Source: Cellvibrio sp. pealriver (GTDB lineage Bacteria; Pseudomonadota; Gammaproteobacteria; Pseudomonadales; Cellvibrionaceae). From it: 64,000 nt of DNA. Where the stretch lies: the NCBI RefSeq assembly GCF_001183545.1, contig NZ_KQ236688.1, positions 835,149 to 899,148 on the forward strand, written 5' to 3'. Positions within the stretch are counted from its first letter, which is position 1. The number at the start of each line of letters is the position of its first letter. Shown one piece after another: positions 28,175 to 37,254 of this stretch. The notes beneath the pieces were generated by a model, which did not search any database, was not told where the DNA came from, and saw nothing but the letters and a program-made list of their open reading frames with translations. Made by a program: the position numbers and the translations under genes.

Positions 28175-29353
28175 TTATGGATTGGATTTTCTAGCTTTTA
28201 TTTGATCGGGGCTTAGGCACTGATAGAAATATACCTCAGGTTTATGCACCAGATCTGTTTCCTTCATGTCAGTGTTATTACTGCCAGGTATTAAATTACA
28301 ATCAAATCTGCCGAGAAAACTGAATTTTTTATCAGGTTTTTCTTTGTCGCAAAAATGCGCTAGCCCCCAGCGGATGCCTTGCCCATTACCGGAGTCATCA
28401 AACGCATCTGGCACATAGGGGCCTGCTGCAATCGGCATTAAAGAGCTGACAGCCGCTAAGCTAAAGTTCACGCCATCTTCTGCATATTGAATCGTATTGT
28501 TTTCATTGCCATTGCGTGTAGCTAAGGCAGCAATGCCTTTTTTAAAGGGGAAAAAACATGTTTCATGCCCTGAATTTAATACGGGGTTTAAGGCGTGTTT
28601 TTTAAAGGGTCCCAATGGTGATTCTGCGATAGCCAAACCATTAGCCACTAAATATTCAGGCCTATCACCAAAGGCGGCTTTGTAATAAAGATGAATTTTA
28701 TTGTTATAGATAAGTAAATAAGGATCATGAATGGAGTATTGATCCCACTCACCGGGTGCACCATTAGGTACCACCACATTGCCGCAGGCTTGCCAGGGGC
28801 CATTGGGTGAATCAGACATCGACATGGTTACCGGGCAGTGATCACCCTTAAGTCCACTTGCTTCCATGAACGCCTGATAATAAAGATAGAATCTACCCTT
28901 CCAAATTAGAATGTCAGGAGTGCTCACGGAGCGCCAGCCAAGCTCAGGTTTTTGTGGGCGTTTGATTGCCACTCCTTGTTCTTGCCAACTAAAGCCATCT
29001 TTGCTTGTCGCGTACCATATTTCTGCTAAATCCCAATCTGTTGATGGAATTTCATCGCTACATTTAAGCGGCCCTTGGGGTGCTGCGATGGTGTGACGTT
29101 TGGTATACCAAACATAAAAAATTTCATTGTGTTTAATGATTTTAGAGGGGTCTCGACGAGAAACTCTCCCTGTATCACCTTGGTAATCAAAACCTTCTAT
29201 TCGCGTATATTTAAAACTGCTGAATAGATCATTGTCCTCTGGGCGAGGGCTTTGGTAATTATCATAGAGTCTACTCATTGCGGCACTTAACTCACGCTTA
29301 GGGCGCTGTTGAGGAATGTCCCATGGAAATCCGCCAGAATCTTGGTCGCTCAT
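28175..29353 (-). CDS. GH117 alpha-1,3-(3,6-anhydro-L-galactosidase), neoagarooligosaccharide hydrolase
   Basis: Exo-enzyme of 392 residues that splits neoagarobiose and longer neoagarooligosaccharides into 3,6-anhydro-L-galactose and galactose or a shortened chain. The N-terminal arm (residues 1-40, with FPWDIPQQRPKREL) resembles the dimer-swapping helix of known GH117 proteins. The five-bladed propeller shows SRRDPSKII, SVSTPDILIWKG, QYSIHDPYLL and the GHETCFFPF block that carries the conserved His-Glu pair. No signal peptide, so it should be cytoplasmic, as in related species. Its ATG overlaps the symporter stop as TAATG. It links the agarases to the anhydrogalactose pathway at 49302-53698. 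Confidence 0.93.
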   Translation of the reverse strand: MSDQDSGGFPWDIPQQRPKRELSAAMSRLYDNYQSPRPEDNDLFSSFKYTRIEGFDYQGDTGRVSRRDPSKIIKHNEIFYVWYTKRHTIAAPQGPLKCSDEIPSTDWDLAEIWYATSKDGFSWQEQGVAIKRPQKPELGWRSVSTPDILIWKGRFYLYYQAFMEASGLKGDHCPVTMSMSDSPNGPWQACGNVVVPNGAPGEWDQYSIHDPYLLIYNNKIHLYYKAAFGDRPEYLVANGLAIAESPLGPFKKHALNPVLNSGHETCFFPFKKGIAALATRNGNENNTIQYAEDGVNFSLAAVSSLMPIAAGPYVPDAFDDSGNGQGIRWGLAHFCDKEKPDKKFSFLGRFDCNLIPGSNNTDMKETDLVHKPEVYFYQCLSPDQIKARKSNP

Positions 29354-31029
29354 TAATTGCTCCTTGAAAACAATTTATCTTTACCTAAAAGTATCAGAGC
29401 AATTGCAGTAATAGCTAAGCCCATGGTGGTAATAATAAGGGTGCCAGTTTCAGCTGTTACACCTAAAATAAACATCGTTAAACCCACGGCGGAAATTCCA
29501 ATAGCAATCACCCGAATACCGCGGTTATTTTCAGTTGTGTTTTTTGTTTCTAAGTTGGAGGAGTTTTTTTCATGAATTTTTTCAGCTGAAAATTCGCCTA
29601 TTTTTTTATGCCCAGGCGCTTCGTGGCCACGCACTCTAAGCCGCCATTCAAATATAGCTAGTAGGAGCGCAGGCAAGAGCACGCCTAATAACATCTCTTC
29701 GGTGCGATTTAAGGTGATATTGAACAGAGTGGGGGATATAAATTTAAAAAAGATATTGACAGATAAGCTAATGAATGTAGTTGCCAAAATGCTCGTGCCA
29801 GTTTGAAAACGAGAGAATAACAACCATACCGGAGGCAAAAATAATGCGCCTCCCGTTAGTGCTGCCATGGTCATAACTACATTTACCACACCGCCTAAAA
29901 AGGGCACCAGTAGTGCAACTGTAATGGTGCCAAACCCTAATAAAACAGTGGCTAATCGGCCTACAAATACTAAATGACTTTCTGATGATTTGGGTCTAAG
30001 AATACGGTACACATCATTGGTTATTACACCCGCAGTAATATTTAGTGCAGTATTGATTGAGCTTGAGGTTGCGAAAACCATACCTGCAACAATTAACCCT
30101 AACATGCCTGCCGGTAAAACTTCTTGGCACATCAATAGGTAAGCTCCCTCGGCTTCGCTAATGGATAAATTAGGATTTATCAAACGATAAACCATAGGCG
30201 CGATCATCCAAATTAAGGGGCTAACCAAGTAGAGCGCGGCAAATAACCAGGCTACTTTTTTTGCGTCTTTAGGTGTGGATACACAGGTGAAACGTTGAAT
30301 GTAGGCCCAGTTCCCAGCAATAAAAAATAAATTAAATAATCCAAATGCAAAGATGAATGACCAAGTAAATTCGCCCGCAACAGGTGCAAAAAAATCCTCT
30401 GGCGCCTGTTGAATAAATTCATTTAATCCGCCAATACGATCAAGCGCTAAGGGCACTACAATTAACACCGCCGCCGTCAGCACTACAAACTGTAAAATGT
30501 CGGTCACAATGACGGCCCACAAACCACCCACTGCAGTATAAGCGAGAATAATTAGCCCTAAAATAATAATGGTTTCAGTGATCTGAATGCCTGTAGATAC
30601 TTGTACAATTTTAGCGACAGGATATAAAAATGTTCCGGTAGAAAATGTGCTAATAATTAAAAATGTTACCGTATATACTTTTTGCACTCTTAAACCAAGC
30701 CGAATTTTAATAAATTCGGCTGCTGTTAAGACCTGAGTCGCCTGCCATTTTCCTGCGATAAAAAATCCAATTAAAAGCCCAGCTATACACATAGTCCATT
30801 GAATGGTGATGGCTACCCATCCGTAGCTATAGGCGATAGAACCCCAAACAACAAAGGTACCTGCGGAAAAAAAACTCATGAATAGCGATAAGCCACTCAT
30901 CCACCAGGGCAGCGCGCCACCGGCGGAGAAAAAACCACTGAGGCTTTTCCCTGCACCGGAAAAACTAAGGCCACAAGACACTACAATAAACGTAAATATG
31001 GCAATGACACTTAAATCAATTACACCCAT
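29353..31029 (-). CDS. Sodium:solute symporter (SSS family), probable agar-sugar importer
   Basis: Inner-membrane transporter of 558 residues with about 13-14 hydrophobic helices. Family features include the GGALPWWMSGLSLFMSFFSAGTF segment (broken by the first helices), the central AYTAVGGLWAVIVTD helix that holds sodium-site residues, and the MVFATSSSINTALN helix. The C-terminal end after residue 485 is a charged linker plus two more helices. It is co-transcribed with GH117 (one-base overlap), so it most likely brings neoagarobiose or a related small galactan sugar from the periplasm. The GH16 upstream is 64 bases away with a hairpin between. The transport family is sure, the substrate inferred. 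Confidence 0.88.
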   Translation of the reverse strand: MGVIDLSVIAIFTFIVVSCGLSFSGAGKSLSGFFSAGGALPWWMSGLSLFMSFFSAGTFVVWGSIAYSYGWVAITIQWTMCIAGLLIGFFIAGKWQATQVLTAAEFIKIRLGLRVQKVYTVTFLIISTFSTGTFLYPVAKIVQVSTGIQITETIIILGLIILAYTAVGGLWAVIVTDILQFVVLTAAVLIVVPLALDRIGGLNEFIQQAPEDFFAPVAGEFTWSFIFAFGLFNLFFIAGNWAYIQRFTCVSTPKDAKKVAWLFAALYLVSPLIWMIAPMVYRLINPNLSISEAEGAYLLMCQEVLPAGMLGLIVAGMVFATSSSINTALNITAGVITNDVYRILRPKSSESHLVFVGRLATVLLGFGTITVALLVPFLGGVVNVVMTMAALTGGALFLPPVWLLFSRFQTGTSILATTFISLSVNIFFKFISPTLFNITLNRTEEMLLGVLLPALLLAIFEWRLRVRGHEAPGHKKIGEFSAEKIHEKNSSNLETKNTTENNRGIRVIAIGISAVGLTMFILGVTAETGTLIITTMGLAITAIALILLGKDKLFSRSN

Positions 31030-31060
31030 TTTATTATTCTCACTGATTCATCCCCACTAG

Positions 31061-31082
31061 GATCTCCCTCGGCAGAGAGATC
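31061..31082. other. Intercistronic hairpin between GH16 and symporter genes
   Basis: GATCTCCCT / AGAGAGATC arms with one mismatch and a short loop, no T run. It probably affects mRNA stability or read-through rather than ending transcription. Confidence 0.4.
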
Positions 31083-31093
31083 GCATAAGTAAA

Positions 31094-32359
31094 TTATTTT
31101 TTACGTGTGTAATAGCGCACATAATCAATTTTCATACTTGTACTATTGATGGCGTCGGTAACGGGCCCGGCTATTTCAGCTTTTAAAATAGCCAAGCTAA
31201 ATAGTATTGTCTGCTCACTGAAGCAAACATCATTGCGCATGCTGTAATACAATTTTCCATCCATATAAAAATGGAAATAATCTTGGTCCCACGCCATGCC
31301 GTAGGTGTGCCAATCACTAGAGTAGTCAGCAACATCGGCGGCATCATACTGGCTGATAAGCTCCCATTTTTTTCCGTCAAAATATTCAATCGTATAGTCG
31401 GTAATTAAATTTCGGTATTTTCCTAGTGACGGACCGCTTTCTTGCAGCCAACCATTGGCGAATTGGATCGCTCCAATTTCCTTAGGGGCATCCCAACTTA
31501 GCTCCAACCATTTGAGACCATGCTTGCCAGACACCCAACGTGTATCTAGGCGATTATCAATTGCAAAGCTTTCTTTTGAGGGGAGCTTATCGAATACACC
31601 ACTGGTTTTGAGATTGGCATCTTTGGCAAGCGCATAATTTGTAACACTTGTTGAGTCCAATGGGCTCATTACATCGGGATATTTGGTCGCAGGGGGGAAT
31701 ACTTGAAATTCATGAATGTGTATTGATTCTGGGCTAGTGCTACGCAGACGAATTTTGGTTGTTTTGATCGGAGTCTTTAGCACAATGTTGTGTCCAGGCT
31801 CGCCATCTAAAGAGTGGTGTAATTGATTGTCATCATGGCTTACCTGACCATTTGGCAGGGTATAGGTATCGGTCCAATTGTGCACATTGGTATTAATGAT
31901 GTTGGGATAATGGCCTTCATTAATGTCGATTTCACAAGCCTTTTGTCCTGCCGCAACCCCTTGTTTCGGCCATAACCAAAATGAATTATTCGTACCGTAG
32001 GCACCGGCATATTTATAACGCGCCTCAAAATACCCATAGTGGAAAGTTCGTTTGCTCCAAATGTTTCCCGTGGTCCAGGGCTGCGATTCTGCACGAGTCT
32101 CTTTTTTACTCAGTAATTCAAGTACGCCATTTTTCACCACTGCGTTTTCACGCCAGCGGCTACTCAACACCCACTCATTTTCAGTTGCACCATTCTGACT
32201 GATCCAATTATTCTCCAAATCCGAGTTTTTATAATTAAATTCGTCGCTCCATTCAAGCTTCCACTTTTTAAGATCTAACTGACTTTCTTGGGCGAGTACT
32301 GTTGATGATGCCAATACAACTACCAGCATATTTATAGTAAAAAAACTTTTTTTAACCAC
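31094..32359 (-). CDS. GH16 galactanase with a discoidin-like domain inserted into the catalytic fold
   Basis: Secreted protein of 421 residues; signal peptide ends near VLAQ. GTG start with GAGG eight bases upstream. Catalytic GH16 segments are LEWSDEFNY (35-43), HYGYFEARYKY (107-117), WLWPK and active site CEIDINEGHYP (142-152, E-x-D-x-x-E). The fold then stops near residue 183 and resumes at SSDWHTYGMAWD (347-358). In between lie about 160 residues like an F5/8-type C (discoidin, CBM32-like) domain, with its C-terminal strands first (residues 191-221, TTKIRLRSTSP and HIHEFQVF) and its N-terminal part second (239-340, AIDNRLDTRW and WLELSWDAP). That order is circularly permuted. Agarase, porphyranase or another galactanase is possible. 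It may lead the symporter-GH117 operon. Confidence 0.85.
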   Translation of the reverse strand: MVKKSFFTINMLVVVLASSTVLAQESQLDLKKWKLEWSDEFNYKNSDLENNWISQNGATENEWVLSSRWRENAVVKNGVLELLSKKETRAESQPWTTGNIWSKRTFHYGYFEARYKYAGAYGTNNSFWLWPKQGVAAGQKACEIDINEGHYPNIINTNVHNWTDTYTLPNGQVSHDDNQLHHSLDGEPGHNIVLKTPIKTTKIRLRSTSPESIHIHEFQVFPPATKYPDVMSPLDSTSVTNYALAKDANLKTSGVFDKLPSKESFAIDNRLDTRWVSGKHGLKWLELSWDAPKEIGAIQFANGWLQESGPSLGKYRNLITDYTIEYFDGKKWELISQYDAADVADYSSDWHTYGMAWDQDYFHFYMDGKLYYSMRNDVCFSEQTILFSLAILKAEIAGPVTDAINSTSMKIDYVRYYTRKK

Positions 32360-32746
32360 CGGTTAACCTCGCATTAATATAAAAATATAGTAACTGAATT
32401 AATTGAGCTTAAACCCTATTGTTAGACTTATCATGGAGGCGATGAACGCAGGTTCATGGCATAAATCTTCACAAATGCACTATTTCGAATAGCGAATACT
32501 TACCTTAGTGTGTTGGCTCTGCTCAGTTGACACATAATTTTATGAAAAATTTATATTTTTATGCGGGAGCTCCCCTGATCCTGTATGGAGTAGACTTAGG
32601 CAAGAGGTAAGGTATAGCTAGAGCGTAAGATGCTTATGCATTTTATTATTGGTAAGCCCCATTTTACTGCAGGGATAAAACGATCACGTTAATATTTTCA
32701 CCTGTGTAGATGCTCTACCATGTATTTGTTTTTCAGGAAAGTTGTA
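32360..32746. other. Divergent promoter region between GH16 and membrane AraC regulator
   Basis: 387 bases without a gene. It must hold the promoter for the minus-strand GH16/symporter/GH117 block and that of the regulator. A perfect 10-bp palindrome GGGAGCTCCC lies at 32565-32574. ATTGTTAGACTT near 32418 is only a faint relative of the shared operator and I do not count it. The ribosome site AGGAAAG at 32735-32741 decides the start at 32747. Confidence 0.4.
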
Positions 32747-34114
32747 ATGCTAATGTTTGATATTCCCCTTGATGCCATTCTTTTTATTTTGCTTCCGATA
32801 TTATCAGCACAACTGATACTAGTGGTGCTGATCTATTTTTCATTGGTGAGTCGGCGAGTTTTATCGGGTTATGGATTTCATGTTTGTTATCTCGTTTGTT
32901 ATGTTATTTATCTGTTGGGCAAAGCGCTGCAAAATTTTTCTGAGACCGATTCACAATTAGGGATTTTATTTTTTCGCGTATTGGTGTTATTTGCGTTGGG
33001 CATACCTTCAATGATGATTGCCACGGCATCACAAACTGGAACGCCTGTAACCAGGCGCTGCCAAGTGCTGCTGTATTCGTGGGGTTTGCTCGCGAGCGGT
33101 GGTTACATTGTCATAATGGATGCGACTACGGGGCAGCTGTTCGTGACTGATGGGTTTACTGCGCTGCTACCGTTTACTCCGAGTGTTAAGCTCGCTGAAT
33201 GGAGTTTAACGTTTTACATCCTGCTCGCACTTATCGCACCCTGTTGCTATTTGCTCTACCAGCAGCTCCAAGGGCGGCGCAGCCCCGTAGCCCTCAGTTT
33301 TTTGGCGGGTAGTATTAGCTTCGGGCTGTTTCATGGTGCGACTACTTTGTTTCAGCAAGCCTATTGGTTGCTTTACCTTGGTGCTATAGTGACCACTTGC
33401 TGTTGGTGCTGGGCAGTGTATCAAGATATTCGCTACACCAAAGGGCGAGCCGAGTTATTGCAAGAGGAGCTGCAGTTATTAATTGGTTCGGGAAAAAGTG
33501 CTTCAAAGCAAGATATCGATATCTTATTGGGGCAGTTGGAGGCCAGCACTCGCGGCAATCTTGCGCTTTATAAACTTAAAGTACGCGAAACTATCGATCG
33601 TCTAACGGGCTTAGGGATTGAGGCCGGTGGCAATCTCGATCATCTTTTGGCGCGCAATCTAGAGCGCAACCAAGCGCTTGAAAATAGCGGTGATTTAGTC
33701 GCAGTGCGTGCGATTGTTGCGGATGAAGCCCTAGCGTTTTCCAAACTGATTACTCAGTTGCCCAAAGAGCAGGAACATTCAGTTGCTGCACGCGCGCAAG
33801 CCTTTATCATTCAACATTATCGCGATGAAATTGATGTGGCGCGTATCGCGCAAGAATTCAATGTTAGTCCGTCTTATCTTACGCGGGTGTTCAAAAAAAA
33901 TACGGGGCAAACCTTGAATCAGTATTTAGTCAGCACTCGCATTAATCAAGCAAAAAAATTACTTCTACTCCAGTCCGTCACGGCTACTGCCTTTGATGTC
34001 GGTTTTAACAGTGCAAATTATTTCAGCACTGTGTTCAAAAAGGAAACCGGGCAAGCACCGGTTGATTTTCAAAAAAAACATCAGTCAACTCAAGCAAATC
34101 AATTTGGTGCATAG
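32747..34114 (+). CDS. Membrane-bound AraC-family regulator
   Basis: Regulator of about 455 residues. The N-terminal ~235 residues hold seven or so hydrophobic helices (first near residues 6-32, later ones including CCYLLYQQLQ and YWLLYLGAIVTTCCWCWAV). A linker with coiled-coil character follows, then a C-terminal AraC DNA-binding domain with two helix-turn-helix units (VARIAQEFNVSPSYLTRVF and ATAFDVGFNSANYFSTVF). The family signature FKKETGQAP is present. The frame opens at 32720 but AGGAAAG precedes the ATG at 32747. The membrane part probably senses a sugar or envelope state directly. Neighbours are the GH16-GH117 block (divergent) and the sulfatase pair (downstream). Two 14-bp direct repeats before the sulfatases are a candidate binding site. 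Confidence 0.88.
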   Translation: MLMFDIPLDAILFILLPILSAQLILVVLIYFSLVSRRVLSGYGFHVCYLVCYVIYLLGKALQNFSETDSQLGILFFRVLVLFALGIPSMMIATASQTGTPVTRRCQVLLYSWGLLASGGYIVIMDATTGQLFVTDGFTALLPFTPSVKLAEWSLTFYILLALIAPCCYLLYQQLQGRRSPVALSFLAGSISFGLFHGATTLFQQAYWLLYLGAIVTTCCWCWAVYQDIRYTKGRAELLQEELQLLIGSGKSASKQDIDILLGQLEASTRGNLALYKLKVRETIDRLTGLGIEAGGNLDHLLARNLERNQALENSGDLVAVRAIVADEALAFSKLITQLPKEQEHSVAARAQAFIIQHYRDEIDVARIAQEFNVSPSYLTRVFKKNTGQTLNQYLVSTRINQAKKLLLLQSVTATAFDVGFNSANYFSTVFKKETGQAPVDFQKKHQSTQANQFGA

Positions 34115-34124
34115 AATTTTTCCC

Positions 34125-34160
34125 TAATCAATTAATTAATTCTTATTAATCAATTGATTA
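34125..34160. repeat. A/T-rich inverted repeat after the AraC regulator
   Basis: Arms TAATCAATTAATTAAT and ATTAATCAATTGATTA pair at 15 of 16 positions around a TCTT loop. No T run follows on either strand, so it is a poor terminator; an operator or cruciform is possible. Confidence 0.45.
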
Positions 34161-34170
34161 AGTATTTGTT

Positions 34171-34206
34171 CAGGATTTTGAAGGATGTGGTGCAGGATTT
34201 TGAAGG
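34171..34206 (+). promoter_or_regulatory. Direct repeat, candidate AraC-type operator for the sulfatases
   Basis: CAGGATTTTGAAGG occurs at 34171-34184 and again at 34193-34206, exactly 22 bases apart, two helical turns. AraC proteins bind such tandem half-sites, and a membrane AraC gene ends 57 bases upstream. The sulfatase start follows at 34271. Confidence 0.5.
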
Positions 34207-34270
34207 CCGAGTTTTGAACTAATGATTAAGCTATTAATAATGATTAGTCCTTTGTTGCGAGCCAAATACC

Positions 34271-35695
34271 ATGCATAAAAATCAGCGCAATTCTATTCAC
34301 AACTACCTCTCTTACCTTTGCTTAGCATTACTCATCTGTAGTGCTTGGGTCTGTTATGGCGCCGAACCGGCAAAACCCAATATCATTTTTATTCTTTCTG
34401 ACGATGCCGGTTATGCCGATTTTGGCTTTCAGGGCAGCACCGAAATTCCCACTCCAAATTTGGATCAATTAGCGCAAGAGGGAGTGGTATTTAAACAGGC
34501 CTATGTCAGTGCCTCGGTTTGCGGTCCCTCGCGCGCTGGATTACTCACCGGTAAATATCCGCAACGTTTTGGTTTTGAAGAAAACAATGTGCCGGGTTAT
34601 ATGAGCAGCTCAGGCGCCACTGGCGATGATATGGGTATGCGTTTGGATCAGCTCACTATGGCTAACTATTTGGCTGAACGGGGTTACCGCACCAGTCTTA
34701 TAGGTAAGTGGCATCAAGGCAATGAGGATAAATTTCATCCGCTCAAGCGGGGATTCGATGAATTTTTTGGTTTTCGCGGCGGAGCGCGCAGTTATTTTCC
34801 CTTTACTCAAACACACCCCAGTTCGCGCCTGGAAGATTTTTTAGAGCGCAATTTTAATAGTTACGGTGAAAGCCCACTCTACCTGACTGATGCGCTAGCG
34901 AATGAGGCTATCGAGTTTATTAAGCGCAATAAACACCAACCTTTTTTTACTTTTCTATCGCTGTCTGCACCTCATTATCCGATGGAGGCAGAGAAGAGCG
35001 ATCTCGACCAATTTCCTCATCTTACCGGGGAGCGAAAAATCTATGCTGCCATGATGTTAAATATGGATAGAGCTATAGGGCGAGTATTGCAAACACTGCA
35101 ACAGGAAGGCTTAAGTGAGAACACGCTGGTGATATTTACCAACGATAACGGCGGGCCTAGCGATCACAATAGCTCGATCAATCTTCCCTTAAGTGGCACC
35201 AAGGCCAATCTGCTAGAAGGCGGTATTCGGGTGCCAATGATTATGCGCTGGCCGGGTGTAACTAAGCCCGGTAGTAGTTATGACCCTATGGTTTCCACTC
35301 TGGATTTATTACCCACTTTTTATGCCGCCACCGGAGGCGATGTGCGTCAGGCTAAAGGTTTGGACGGTGTAGACCTTAAACCCTTTTTACAAGGGAAAAA
35401 TATTCAGTCGCCACACAAAAATTTATTTTGGCGTGAGGGGCCGATAGCAGCTTTGAGGCAGGGCGATTGGAAGTTACTGCGCTTTCCGGATCGCCAAGCG
35501 GAGCTATACAACATCGCCAAAGATCCGTCCGAGTTAACCAATCTGGCCCTAGAAAATCCAACCAAAGTAAACGAGCTTTATCGTCAGTTGTTTGCATGGG
35601 AATTAACGCTGGATCGCCCGGCGTGGCAACTAAAACCCGAATTTCTAGGCACTGTAATTAAACGTATGGATGATTACTGGCATAAACCAGAATAA
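34271..35695 (+). CDS. Type I (S1) sulfatase, probably on sulfated galactan
   Basis: Exported sulfatase of 474 residues; signal peptide ends near CYGA. The metal-binding start is IIFILSDDAGYADFG. The formylglycine site is SVCGPSRAGLLTGKY, a Cys-type C-x-P-S-R motif that needs oxidation by a formylglycine-generating enzyme not present in this window. Further conserved blocks are IGKWHQG and TNDNGGPSDHN. It is followed 40 bases later by a second sulfatase, so the two form an operon. Given agarases, a P450 demethylase and porphyranase-like GH16 genes nearby, L-galactose-6-sulfate of porphyran or sulfated agar oligosaccharides are the likely targets. The precise sulfate position cannot be told from the sequence. 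Confidence 0.9.
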   Translation: MHKNQRNSIHNYLSYLCLALLICSAWVCYGAEPAKPNIIFILSDDAGYADFGFQGSTEIPTPNLDQLAQEGVVFKQAYVSASVCGPSRAGLLTGKYPQRFGFEENNVPGYMSSSGATGDDMGMRLDQLTMANYLAERGYRTSLIGKWHQGNEDKFHPLKRGFDEFFGFRGGARSYFPFTQTHPSSRLEDFLERNFNSYGESPLYLTDALANEAIEFIKRNKHQPFFTFLSLSAPHYPMEAEKSDLDQFPHLTGERKIYAAMMLNMDRAIGRVLQTLQQEGLSENTLVIFTNDNGGPSDHNSSINLPLSGTKANLLEGGIRVPMIMRWPGVTKPGSSYDPMVSTLDLLPTFYAATGGDVRQAKGLDGVDLKPFLQGKNIQSPHKNLFWREGPIAALRQGDWKLLRFPDRQAELYNIAKDPSELTNLALENPTKVNELYRQLFAWELTLDRPAWQLKPEFLGTVIKRMDDYWHKPE

Positions 35696-35735
35696 CAACA
35701 TTAATGTAAAACCCGTGATAAGCAGGAGTATTAAA

Positions 35736-37190
35736 ATGATGAAACTAAGCCAGCGGTTTATGCAAGCCGCATTTATGATGGTGATTAGTTGTAGCGCATT
35801 GGGTGCGGATAAACGCCCAAATATTGTAGTGATATTGGCTGATGATTTGGGCTATAACGATGTTGGATTTACCAATGGCCAAACAGAAATAAAAACACCG
35901 CGTCTTGATGCACTTGCCAATGAGGGTGTGGTTTTTGAAAACGGCTACGTCACTCATCCCTATTGCGGGCCGTCCCGTGCGGGTCTAATCACTGGGCGAT
36001 ATCAAGCGCGCTTTGGTATGGAAAATAATGTGAGTTATTCCCCCGACGACAAACACATGGGGTTACCACTAACAGAAAAAACCTTTCCAGCTCGCTTGCA
36101 AGAAGTCGGTTATAAAACGGCGGTGTTTGGTAAATGGCATTTAGGTGGCGCGCCACACTTTCAACCTAATGAGCGCGGTTTTGATTATTTTTATGGGTTT
36201 TTGGATGGCGGTCATAATTATATGCCCGGAGAGGTTCATTTGGGGGCTGGCGGCTATCTGCTACCCATTATGCGCAACAAAGGTGTTGCTGAATTTGACG
36301 AATACTTAACCACAGCCTTAAGCCGCGATGCAGCGCGTTATATTGAACGCACCAGCAAAGAACAGGCGCCATTTTTTATTTATATGAGTTACAACGCGCC
36401 TCACGCACCGCTCCAGGCGCCACAAAATTATCTTGATAAATACGCGCATATTAAAGACGAAAAACGCCGCACCTATGCCGCTATGGTGGATGCGATGGAT
36501 GAAGGTATTGGTATGCTGATCGACGCTTTGGATAAAAGCGGTGAGCTGGACAATACGCTCATTTTTTTCTTGAGCGATAACGGTGGGCTTTATCCTTACT
36601 CATGGTGGCCTGACTATACCTGGGCCGATAACAGCCCTTTCCGTTTCGGTAAGGTAGCGCTTACTGAAGGCGGAGTGCATGTACCTTTTATTGCTCACTG
36701 GCCCAAAAAAATCACCAAAGGTAAACGTTTAAACGGATTGGTTTCCGCCTTGGATATTGCCGCCACTTCTTTAGCTCTGGCGGGCGCTAATACTAAAGAC
36801 GCCAAACTTGATGGTGTAGATCTCACTGCTTACGTTACCGGTAAAAGTAAACAATCGCCGCACAAAGCTTTATTTTGGCGTATGGAAGAAGCCGATAATT
36901 TATGGGCAGTGCGCACGCAAACAGAAAAATATTTAAACCAGCCACTGCCAAATTTAGGTCTCGCTTTTTTTGATATGGTTAAAGATCCGAGTGAGCAGCA
37001 CAATATTCTCGGCAAAAGACCGAAGCAAGAAAAAAAGCTAGCTAAACTTTGGAATGATTGGAATAAAAATAATCAACGCAATGTGCTTTTGCAAAGCGAG
37101 GCTTACGAAAAAAGACGAAATAGTTTTTATGAGGCGCTCTACCAAGAAAACCTGAAGGATGCGCAAAAACCGCAGTGGTACATTAAATAA
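35736..37190 (+). CDS. Second type I (S1) sulfatase
   Basis: Exported sulfatase of 484 residues. The frame is open from 35670 but the ATG at 35736 has AGGAG ten bases upstream and starts a signal peptide ending SALGA. Metal site IVVILADDLGYNDVG, formylglycine motif PYCGPSRAGLITGRY (Cys-type), then FGKWHLGG and LSDNGGLYPYS. It is clearly paralogous to the upstream gene but differs enough for a different sulfate ester or chain position. A strong bidirectional terminator separates it from the convergent P450 gene set. Confidence 0.9.
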   Translation: MMKLSQRFMQAAFMMVISCSALGADKRPNIVVILADDLGYNDVGFTNGQTEIKTPRLDALANEGVVFENGYVTHPYCGPSRAGLITGRYQARFGMENNVSYSPDDKHMGLPLTEKTFPARLQEVGYKTAVFGKWHLGGAPHFQPNERGFDYFYGFLDGGHNYMPGEVHLGAGGYLLPIMRNKGVAEFDEYLTTALSRDAARYIERTSKEQAPFFIYMSYNAPHAPLQAPQNYLDKYAHIKDEKRRTYAAMVDAMDEGIGMLIDALDKSGELDNTLIFFLSDNGGLYPYSWWPDYTWADNSPFRFGKVALTEGGVHVPFIAHWPKKITKGKRLNGLVSALDIAATSLALAGANTKDAKLDGVDLTAYVTGKSKQSPHKALFWRMEEADNLWAVRTQTEKYLNQPLPNLGLAFFDMVKDPSEQHNILGKRPKQEKKLAKLWNDWNKNNQRNVLLQSEAYEKRRNSFYEALYQENLKDAQKPQWYIK

Positions 37191-37194
37191 AGAT

Positions 37195-37236
37195 CAATAT
37201 GGCCGCTCTGTATTGCTACATTGAGCGGCCATATTG
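37195..37236. terminator. Bidirectional terminator between sulfatase and ferredoxin reductase genes
   Basis: Fourteen-base perfect arms CAATATGGCCGCTC / GAGCGGCCATATTG with a 14-base loop, placed between convergent genes. Confidence 0.75.
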
Positions 37237-37254
37237 TATTGGTGGTGCAGAAGT

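Noticed and set aside
34125..34160. Inverted repeat as terminator of the membrane AraC gene
   Set aside because: The stem is almost all A/T and no T run follows; kept only as a repeat.
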